Source of the DNA: Azorhizobium sp943369575
GTDB taxonomy: Bacteria; Pseudomonadota; Alphaproteobacteria; Rhizobiales; Xanthobacteraceae
Length of the DNA stretch: 12,473 nt
Assembly (NCBI GenBank): GCA_943369575.1
Contig: CALRNP020000175.1
Coordinates: 1-12,473, forward strand
Direction of reading: 5' to 3'
How positions within the stretch are numbered: the stretch's first letter is position 1; every line of letters begins with the position of its first letter. Below are positions 1 through 5,575 of this stretch, piece after piece. Under the pieces are notes generated by a model. It had not been told where the DNA came from. It did not search any database and saw only the letters and a program-made list of their open reading frames with translations. The translations under genes were made by a program, and so were the position numbers.

Positions 1-416
1 AGGCGTTTTTCCCCAACAAGGGGCCGACCCTGCTGGTGAAATTCAGCGTGCGCCCGACATTCCTGTCGCCGAACGTGCTGCGGGCCACCTTGTCGGTGGA
101 TGGCAACGACATCGTCTATCGCCACGAGGCCCCACGCAGCTATGATCTGGAATGGCCCACTCGCAGCGACGCCAGCACGGTGTCCGTGACCCTTACCCCC
201 GTGGACGGCAATGACGTCAAGGTGCAACGCTCCGGTCCCTGGGCCCTGTTCCGGCTCATCAGCGCCTCCTCGCCGCGCGGACGGTCGGATCGCCAGTCGT
301 TCACGGTCAATGGGCCGGATGGCGCCAGCGTTACCTATGATCTGCGGTCAGGCAGCGTGAACAGCCCGTTCAATCTCGGCGCCCTCGCCAGCTTCCGCTG
401 CCCGGACGACCTATGA
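1..416 (+). CDS. tssM: TssM (IcmF/ImpL) C-terminal end, partial
   Basis: This is the 3' end of the inner-membrane T6SS protein TssM; the reading frame is already open at base 3 and the start lies outside the window, so the GTG at 36 is internal. The visible 137 residues match the conserved periplasmic C-terminus of the family: an FFP motif, a beta-rich stretch with VDGNDIVYRHEAP, the hallmark GPWALFRLI near the middle, and a terminal FRCPDDL. TssM spans the inner membrane and its periplasmic tail contacts the outer-membrane lipoprotein TssJ, forming the trans-envelope channel with TssL. The gene ends in an ATGA overlap with tagF, so the two are translationally coupled. The remaining structural T6SS genes are expected to the left of the window. 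The identity is clear; the N-terminal GTPase-like and membrane parts cannot be judged here. Confidence 0.93.
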   Translation, partial: AFFPNKGPTLLVKFSVRPTFLSPNVLRATLSVDGNDIVYRHEAPRSYDLEWPTRSDASTVSVTLTPVDGNDVKVQRSGPWALFRLISASSPRGRSDRQSFTVNGPDGASVTYDLRSGSVNSPFNLGALASFRCPDDL

Positions 417-1174
417 GCTCTCCCGACCTGCCTCGGGGCGGGCTCTTCGGGAAGATCCCGGCCACGGACGACTTTATCCGCCGGCACCTGCCGCTCAGCT
501 TCGTCACCCCCTGGGAAGGCTGGATCGCCCGCGTGCTCGGCGGCGACGGCGCCGTGCCGCGCGACATCTGGAACCAGCGCTACCTCATGAGCCCGCCCTG
601 GCGGTTCGCGCTGGATCCCGGGGTCGCCGGTCCGTGCGGCTGGGTCGGCGTGCTGGCTTCCTCGGTCGACAGCTTCGGGCGGGCGTTTCCACTCACCCTT
701 GCCGTGCCCTTCTCCCGGGCCAGCGGGCTGCTGGACCTGACCGAAGAAACCCACCGCCTTGCCAGCACGCTGGAGACCATGGCGCTGGATCTGATCGAGG
801 GCGAGATGCCGGTGGATGCCGCCGCCGAGCATATCGCCGCCATGCGCCTTGCGCCGCCGCCGGAGCGTCATCCGGTGTGGCGGGCGGTGCGGGGCGATGC
901 CGGCCGCGGCAATCGCGTCTGGGTGCTCACCGGGCGAAGCCACCTTTCCGTGGGCGGGGCGGCCAGCGATCTTCTGACCGGCGTGCTGCGGGAAAAGGCG
1001 CGCGGCCCTGCCGGCCTTACCTGCTGGTGGCACGAGGGCTGGGGCGATCTGCCGCCGGCCAATGTGCTGGTGCAGGGCCTGCCGAGCCTGGAGACGTATG
1101 TGCGCATGATGGATGGCGCCTGGACCGGGGAATCCCCCGCGCCCCAGGCCTTTCCGCCGGGAGCGCCGCAATGA
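413..1174 (+). CDS. tagF: TagF (ImpM family), T6SS post-translational regulator
   Basis: The 253-residue cytosolic protein has the typical TagF opening, GLFGKIPATDDFIRRHLP at residues 10-27, then YLMSPPWRF (57-65) and SVDSFGRAFPLTL (84-96), the signature blocks of the DUF2094/ImpM family. In Pseudomonas and Agrobacterium, TagF represses T6SS assembly independently of, or together with, the PpkA/PppA phosphorylation switch, by binding Fha. In Agrobacterium TagF and PppA are fused in one polypeptide; here they are two genes in the same order, joined by an ATGA overlap at 1171-1174. The ATG at 413 overlaps the tssM stop, with only a weak GGA six bases upstream, so expression probably depends on coupling to tssM. 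Length is normal for the family. No signal peptide or membrane segment is visible. Confidence 0.93.
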   Translation: MSSPDLPRGGLFGKIPATDDFIRRHLPLSFVTPWEGWIARVLGGDGAVPRDIWNQRYLMSPPWRFALDPGVAGPCGWVGVLASSVDSFGRAFPLTLAVPFSRASGLLDLTEETHRLASTLETMALDLIEGEMPVDAAAEHIAAMRLAPPPERHPVWRAVRGDAGRGNRVWVLTGRSHLSVGGAASDLLTGVLREKARGPAGLTCWWHEGWGDLPPANVLVQGLPSLETYVRMMDGAWTGESPAPQAFPPGAPQ

Positions 1175-1893
1175 TCGATGCGCCCGCCAGCCCCTGGCAG
1201 CTCGACACCTCCGCTGCCACTCGCACCGGCGCAGCGCGCCGGGTCAATGAAGATTCGTTCGCGGTGATGGCTGAACAGGCGCTGTTCGCGGTGGCCGACG
1301 GCATCGGCGGGCTGGTCGAAGGGGCCGTCGCCAGCCGGGCCATCGTCGAAGTGCTGGGCCGCCTCGTCACCCCCGGCGCGCCGCTGGATGTGCGGGTGCA
1401 GGAGGCGGAGGACGCGCTTCACCAGGTGAACGCCGCCTTGTTCGAGGAGGGTATCGGCCGCCGGCCGCCGGTACACATGGGCTCCACCATCGCCGTGCTG
1501 CTGCTGGGCGAAGCGACGGGCGTATGCCTGTGGGCGGGCGATTCCCGCGCCTATCTGTGCCGCGGCTCCGAACTGCACCAGCTCACCCACGACCATTCGC
1601 TCTGCGCGCAGCATGGCGACATCCACCCGCGCAACATCATCACCCGCGCCATCGGCCCCAGCCACGAGGTGGAGATCGATTGCTGCGTGGTGGACATCTT
1701 GCCCGGCGACGTGCTGTTGCTGTGCACCGATGGGGTGAGCAACTTCCTCGATGATGCCCGCCTCGCGCAGGTCCTGCGCGGCCCCATGGCCGGACTGGCG
1801 GAGCGGATCGTGACCGAGGCGGTGGCGCGGGGATCCCGCGACGATGTCACCGCGGTCGCGGTGCGCATTCCGCGCGAGGGGGACCTGCCATGA
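1171..1893 (+). CDS. pppA: PppA, PP2C-family Ser/Thr phosphatase
   Basis: The 240-residue protein is a complete single-domain metal-dependent (PPM/PP2C, Stp1-like) phosphatase. Visible motifs in order are RRVNED (23-28), VADGIGG (41-47), GST (104-106), the GDSRAY block (123-128), CTDG (185-188) and GSRDDVTA (221-228). The metal-binding aspartates D28, D43, D187 and D225 are all present, so it should be active. In T6SS clusters PppA removes phosphate placed by PpkA, for instance on Fha or TssL, and shuts assembly down. The ATG at 1171 is preceded by GGGAG seven bases upstream and overlaps the tagF stop; the 3' end overlaps the kinase start by ATGA, so phosphatase and kinase are coupled. No transmembrane segment is visible, so the enzyme is cytosolic. 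Its substrates cannot be read from the window. Confidence 0.94.
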   Translation: MIDAPASPWQLDTSAATRTGAARRVNEDSFAVMAEQALFAVADGIGGLVEGAVASRAIVEVLGRLVTPGAPLDVRVQEAEDALHQVNAALFEEGIGRRPPVHMGSTIAVLLLGEATGVCLWAGDSRAYLCRGSELHQLTHDHSLCAQHGDIHPRNIITRAIGPSHEVEIDCCVVDILPGDVLLLCTDGVSNFLDDARLAQVLRGPMAGLAERIVTEAVARGSRDDVTAVAVRIPREGDLP

Positions 1894-2855
1894 GCAGGAT
1901 CGTCTCGCCCCACCAGATGGTCGGCCGCGAGCCCGGCCGCGCCGCAACGCCCACCGTTCTGCCCCATCATCTCGGCACCCGGCTCAAGGGCCGCTATGAG
2001 CTGATCCAGGTGATAGGCCGTGGCGGCATGAGCACGGTCTATCACGCCGTCGACCACATCCGCCTGCGCGGCCGCGCCGCCCAGCCCCATGTGGCGGTGA
2101 AGGTGGCCAGCATGCCGGCCCCGTATGACCGGGCGGCCCACGAATTGATCCATCGCGAGGCCCAGCGCATGCAGGGCCTGGTGCATCCCAACATCGTGCG
2201 GGTGTTCGACAGCGACCACGAGGGCGACACCCATTTCATGGTGATGGAGCTGCTGTCCGGGCGCACCCTGGCCAGGGTGCTGCCGGAGGGCACCGGCAAG
2301 GGGCTGGACTGGCCGCAGGCGCGCCGGGTGATCACCGACGTCGGCGCCGCCTTGTCCCATGCCCATGCTCACGGCGTCATTCACACCGATCTCAAGCCCG
2401 GCAACGTCTTCATCGGCAGCGACGGCACCGTGAAGGTGCTCGACTTCGGCTTGGCCCAGCGCACCGGCGGGGCCGGCGATGCCCACCAGGAGGATGCCAC
2501 CATCCGCTATCTGGACCTGGTGGGCGGCCTGACCCCCTCCTTCGCCTCGCCCGAGCGGCTGGCGGGGGCCGATCCCACACCCGGCTGCGATCTGTTCGCC
2601 TTCGGTCTGCTGAGCTATCTCGTTCTGTGCGGCGCGCACCCGTTCCAGCGGCGCACCGCGCAGGAGGCGATGACCATGGGCCTGCGCCCGCTGCGCCCTC
2701 AGGGGCTGGCACACCACCGCTGGCGGGCGCTCACCGCGCTGATGGCGTTCGATCCGACCGCCCGCCCGGCCAGCGTCGATGCGTTCCTCGCGGCCTTTCT
2801 CGGGCGACGCTTCGGCCCGCGGGCGCTGCTGAGCGTCCTGCGAACAGGAGGCTGA
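1890..2855 (+). CDS. ppkA: PpkA-like cytosolic Ser/Thr protein kinase of the T6SS switch
   Basis: This 321-residue protein is almost entirely a Hanks-type kinase domain (about residues 34-312). The glycine loop is GRGGMSTVY (43-51), the ATP lysine is K71 in VAVKV, the catalytic loop is HTDLKPGN (165-172, base D167), DFG is at 185-187 and SPE (220-222) stands in for APE. The loop has HTD rather than HRD, so it is a non-RD kinase. It lacks the membrane anchor and periplasmic or vWA part found in Pseudomonas PpkA, so it must be cytosolic and cannot sense the periplasm directly. Its place right after pppA makes it the likely 'on' enzyme of the switch; in Agrobacterium the equivalent phosphorylates TssL and so recruits Fha. 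The ATG at 1890 follows a GAGGGGGA purine run and overlaps the pppA stop. The exact orthology to PpkA is inferred from context. Confidence 0.85.
   Translation: MSRIVSPHQMVGREPGRAATPTVLPHHLGTRLKGRYELIQVIGRGGMSTVYHAVDHIRLRGRAAQPHVAVKVASMPAPYDRAAHELIHREAQRMQGLVHPNIVRVFDSDHEGDTHFMVMELLSGRTLARVLPEGTGKGLDWPQARRVITDVGAALSHAHAHGVIHTDLKPGNVFIGSDGTVKVLDFGLAQRTGGAGDAHQEDATIRYLDLVGGLTPSFASPERLAGADPTPGCDLFAFGLLSYLVLCGAHPFQRRTAQEAMTMGLRPLRPQGLAHHRWRALTALMAFDPTARPASVDAFLAAFLGRRFGPRALLSVLRTGG
2846..2851 (+). promoter_or_regulatory. Strong ribosome binding site AGGAGG before the coiled-coil gene
   Basis: A perfect AGGAGG lies inside the last codons of the upstream kinase gene. It is four bases from a GTG at 2856 and seven bases from a second, in-frame GTG at 2859; the spacing favours 2859 as the true start. 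This is the only junction of the plus-strand operon without an ATGA overlap, so the coiled-coil gene is probably initiated independently and could be made in a different amount from the kinase. Confidence 0.75.
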
Positions 2856-2858
2856 GTG

Positions 2859-3398
2859 GTGAGCGACCAGAACAAGGACACCCCGCCCGCCGCGCGCCCT
2901 CCGGCGACCGGCGCGTTCGCGGAGCGGCGGGAGGCGCTGGCCCGTCTGGATCGGGTCTGCCACGAGATCGCCAGCGGCCATTATGGCAACACCGACGATC
3001 TGTTCGCCCTCACCGTCGATCCCGATGCCTCCCCGACCATCCGCGAACTGGCGGAATCCTTCGGCAGCATGCTGGTGCAGGTGGAGGCGCGCGAATTTCG
3101 GCTGAACGGCCTCATCGAGGAATTGCGCGAGGCCCACCGGCAGCTGGAAGAAGCCAACCGGCAACTGGCGCGCGAGAACGTGACGCTGACGGAAAAGGTG
3201 CAGACCCTGACCATCGAGATCGACCGCCAGCGCTTCAAGCGCGAGGTGGGCGAGATTACCGAAACCGATTATTTCCAGGACCTCCAGAAGCGGGCCCGCT
3301 CCATGCGCGCCCGTGTCCGGACTGCGGGATCACCGCCCGACGGTGCGCCCGCCCCCAGCGATCCACCCACGCGCGAACCGCAGGACGGCCAGGGATGA
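2859..3398 (+). CDS. Coiled-coil signalling protein with HAMP-like helix and EITETDYFQ tail, T6SS-linked
   Basis: The function is not known. The protein is about 179-180 residues (start GTG at 2859, or 2856 one codon earlier). From residue 60 to 90 (numbering from 2856) the sequence, LAESFGSMLVQVEAREFR, looks like the second helix of a HAMP linker; a long heptad-rich coiled coil runs to about 130, followed by the block EIDRQR and EITETDYFQDLQ (121-143), and a proline-rich disordered end (157-180). From memory, the same EID...EITETDYFQ.L tail ends many HAMP-containing cyclases and sensor proteins; here it stands alone, without a membrane segment or catalytic domain. It probably dimerises through the coil. 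It lies between a kinase and a ParA-like ATPase, whose gene overlaps its stop, so it is a candidate partner or adaptor for that ATPase or a kinase substrate. That role is inference. Confidence 0.8.
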   Translation: MSDQNKDTPPAARPPATGAFAERREALARLDRVCHEIASGHYGNTDDLFALTVDPDASPTIRELAESFGSMLVQVEAREFRLNGLIEELREAHRQLEEANRQLARENVTLTEKVQTLTIEIDRQRFKREVGEITETDYFQDLQKRARSMRARVRTAGSPPDGAPAPSDPPTREPQDGQG

Positions 3399-4162
3399 CC
3401 CGCATCGTATCCACCCACTCCTACCGGGGCGGCACGGGCAAATCCAACATCACCGCCAATGTGGCGGCGCTGCTGGCGGAGCGCGGCCATCGGGTCGGCG
3501 TGGTGGACACCGACATTCACTCGCCGGGCATCCATGTGCTGTTCGGCGTCGATCCCTCCGCCATCCGCTTTACCCTCAACGATTATCTGTGGGGCCGGTG
3601 CGCGGTGGAGGATGCCGCCGTCGACGTCACCGACGCCGCATTGGGCGATCGGCCGCGCACCGGCACCGGCAAGGTGCTGCTGGTGCCCTCCTCCATGCGC
3701 ACGGGCGAGATCGCGCGGGTGCTCAAGGAGGGCTATGAGGTCGATCTGCTGAACGACGGCTTCCACGCGCTGTGCGAGCGGCTGCGGCTGGACTATCTGC
3801 TCATCGACACCCATCCCGGCGTCAATGACGAGACCCTGCTCTCCATCGCCATTTCCGATTGCCTGCTGCTGGTGCTGCGTCCCGACCATCAGGACTATCA
3901 GGGCACGGCGGTGACCCTGGAACTGGCCCGGCGGCTGGAAGTGCCGCAATTGCTGCTGGTGGTGAACAAGGCCCTGGCCGCCTTCGATGCCAAGGCGTTG
4001 GCCGAGCAGATTTCGCTGGCCTATCGCTCTCCCGTCGCCGCCGTGCTGCCGCTCACCGAGGATCTGGTGCGGCTGGGCAGCGCCGGGGTGCTCAGCGCCC
4101 AGATGCCCGATTGCGCCTATGTGCGTGGCCTGCGCGGCGTGGTGGACCAACTCGAATCCTGA
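3395..4162 (+). CDS. MinD/ParA-family ATPase linked to the T6SS regulators
   Basis: The 255-residue protein is a complete MinD/ParA (SIMIBI-class) ATPase. The P-loop is RGGTGKSN (11-18), switch I lies in VVDTDIHSPG (36-45), and the Walker B-like strand is YLLIDTHPG (134-142); an NK motif at 191-192 fits base binding. The signature lysine of the deviant Walker A motif (KGGxGK) is an arginine, R11. There is no clear C-terminal amphipathic membrane helix as in MinD. Relatives with RGGTGKSN and the NDYLWG block (62-67) are, from memory, a distinct subfamily found also in cyanobacteria, so R11 may be normal for it. ParA/MinD proteins position cargo such as plasmids, chemoreceptor arrays or division proteins by ATP-driven gradients; here the cargo could be the T6SS, which is inference. 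The ATG at 3395 overlaps the preceding stop codon (ATGA). It is the last gene of the plus-strand operon. Confidence 0.9.
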   Translation: MTRIVSTHSYRGGTGKSNITANVAALLAERGHRVGVVDTDIHSPGIHVLFGVDPSAIRFTLNDYLWGRCAVEDAAVDVTDAALGDRPRTGTGKVLLVPSSMRTGEIARVLKEGYEVDLLNDGFHALCERLRLDYLLIDTHPGVNDETLLSIAISDCLLLVLRPDHQDYQGTAVTLELARRLEVPQLLLVVNKALAAFDAKALAEQISLAYRSPVAAVLPLTEDLVRLGSAGVLSAQMPDCAYVRGLRGVVDQLES

Positions 4163-4185
4163 GCCGCTGCGACGGCGTCAGGATT
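4155..4185. terminator. Inverted repeat between convergent genes, possible bidirectional terminator
   Basis: Arm AATCCTGAGCCG (4155-4166) pairs with CGGC (4173-4176) and TCAGGATT (4178-4185), giving 12 base pairs with a six-base loop and one bulged G at 4177. The left arm covers the stop codon of the ATPase gene; the convergent kinase ends at 4192. There is no T-tract on either side, so it is not a textbook intrinsic terminator; it may instead block read-through weakly or protect the 3' ends of two converging transcripts. Confidence 0.45.
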
Positions 4186-4191
4186 GCAGCG

Positions 4192-5565
4192 TCAGGACTG
4201 CCAGTCCGATGCCGCGATGAAGGCATGGGCATCCGCCAGCCGCGCCTGCGGATCAAAGGCCAGCGCGGCCTGCACCGCTGCTGCCTCGTGTGGACGCAGT
4301 TGCGGCAAAGGCTGGGGCCGCAACCCCTTGGCTAGCGCATCCAGCGCCGAGACGCGGCCGAACGGATGGCGCCCGGTCATCATCAGATGGATCAGGCAGC
4401 CCAAGGCATAGATGTCGTCGCGGGGATCGCGCGGCTCGCCGCGCAGGCGCTCGGGACTGGCATAGACCGGGGTTAGGGCATCGAGCAGCGAGCCGTCGAA
4501 GCCGCCTTCGTCCCGCGCGGCGCTGGAAATGCCGAAATCCAGGATCTTGAGGGTGCCATCGGCGCACAGGAACAGGTTGGCGGGCTTGAGGTCCGCATGC
4601 ACCACGCCGCGAGCATGGGCCAGAGCCAGGCCCGCGCAGAGCTCCCCCACCGCCTGATAAGCCTCAGCGCTGCCGATGAAACCGAGATCGGGGTCCTTGA
4701 GCACCGCATCCAGGGAGCGGCCTTCCAGCAATTCCATGACCATGAACACATGGTCGCCGTCGCGGTCGAAATCATGGACGGTGACGATGTTGGGATGGGG
4801 CAGGTCCTGGGTGCGGCGGGCTTCCGCCTCCATGGCCCGCAGGGCATCGGGATGGGCGCGAAAATCCCCGGCCAGCAGTTTCACCGCCACATAGGGCCGG
4901 CGCGCCTGCGCCTCCAGCCGGCGGCGATCGACGGCGCGATAGACCACGCCCATGCCGCCCCGCCCCAATTCGGCATCGAGCACGAAGCGGTCGCGCAGCA
5001 TCTGGCCGATCATGTTGCGCTCCGGCAGCGCCTCGGCCGCCGGATAGGCCCGCGCCTCGCCGGCGACCGCCTTGCGGGCATCGTGGCGGGTGCGGGCGCC
5101 GCGGAACGAGGCGAGCGCCGCATCCAACTGGCGCTCGGGCTCGGGCACGCGGGTTGCCCCGCCCTTGCGGCGATCCTTATATTGGCCGACCAGCGCCTGG
5201 AGAACCACCGCATCCACCTTCTGCCGCAGGTCCTCCTCGGGCACGGTGTCATCCGCAGCGGCGTGGCTCTCCGTCGGCGTCGGCTGAACCGGATGGGCGG
5301 CGGCAGGCGCAGCGTCCTCGGCCGGCTTCCGGGCCACATCCTGATAGAGCAGCACCGCCAGGTCATAGGGCAGCCGCCCCAGGTCGATGAAGGCCTGGAC
5401 CCGTGCCGAGAGGTGCGCCAGCCCGTCGTCGCGCGCCCGCACCAGGACGCGCAGATCCTCCACCAGCCCTTCGAATGGCCGGCGCCCGGCGAGGAAGGCC
5501 ATCAGCGCTGCGTCGATGGGGTCCGATCCACTCGGATCGGAAGGCATACGCTCCGAAATGGTCAC
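4192..5565 (-). CDS. Second T6SS-linked Ser/Thr protein kinase with unique N-terminal region
   Basis: The 457-residue protein has a Hanks-type kinase domain at about 192-450: glycine loop GRGGMGVVY (201-209), ATP lysine K229 in VAVKL, catalytic loop HADLKPAN (323-330, base D325), DFG at 343-345 and SPE at 370-372. Like the first kinase it is non-RD (HAD) and has no membrane segment. The first ~185 residues match no domain I recognise: a helical part (about 15-80), an Ala/Pro-rich linker (80-108) and a second helical, charged part (108-180). The two kinases share the spacing before VAVK and the activation-segment end LTP..ASPERL, so they are paralogues. The GTG start at 5565 has AGGA seven bases upstream, overlapping the stop codon of the sigma-54 activator gene; an ATG at 5547 is the alternative. 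It is the last gene of the hcp-clpV-activator unit, so it would rise with T6SS induction. Confidence 0.88.
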   Translation of the reverse strand: MTISERMPSDPSGSDPIDAALMAFLAGRRPFEGLVEDLRVLVRARDDGLAHLSARVQAFIDLGRLPYDLAVLLYQDVARKPAEDAAPAAAHPVQPTPTESHAAADDTVPEEDLRQKVDAVVLQALVGQYKDRRKGGATRVPEPERQLDAALASFRGARTRHDARKAVAGEARAYPAAEALPERNMIGQMLRDRFVLDAELGRGGMGVVYRAVDRRRLEAQARRPYVAVKLLAGDFRAHPDALRAMEAEARRTQDLPHPNIVTVHDFDRDGDHVFMVMELLEGRSLDAVLKDPDLGFIGSAEAYQAVGELCAGLALAHARGVVHADLKPANLFLCADGTLKILDFGISSAARDEGGFDGSLLDALTPVYASPERLRGEPRDPRDDIYALGCLIHLMMTGRHPFGRVSALDALAKGLRPQPLPQLRPHEAAAVQAALAFDPQARLADAHAFIAASDWQS

Positions 5566-5575
5566 CCTCCCGTCC

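Noticed and set aside
36..416. Separate 126-residue gene starting at GTG 36
   Set aside because: The frame is open to the left edge and the residues before 36 continue the TssM C-terminal motif, so it is the end of tssM.
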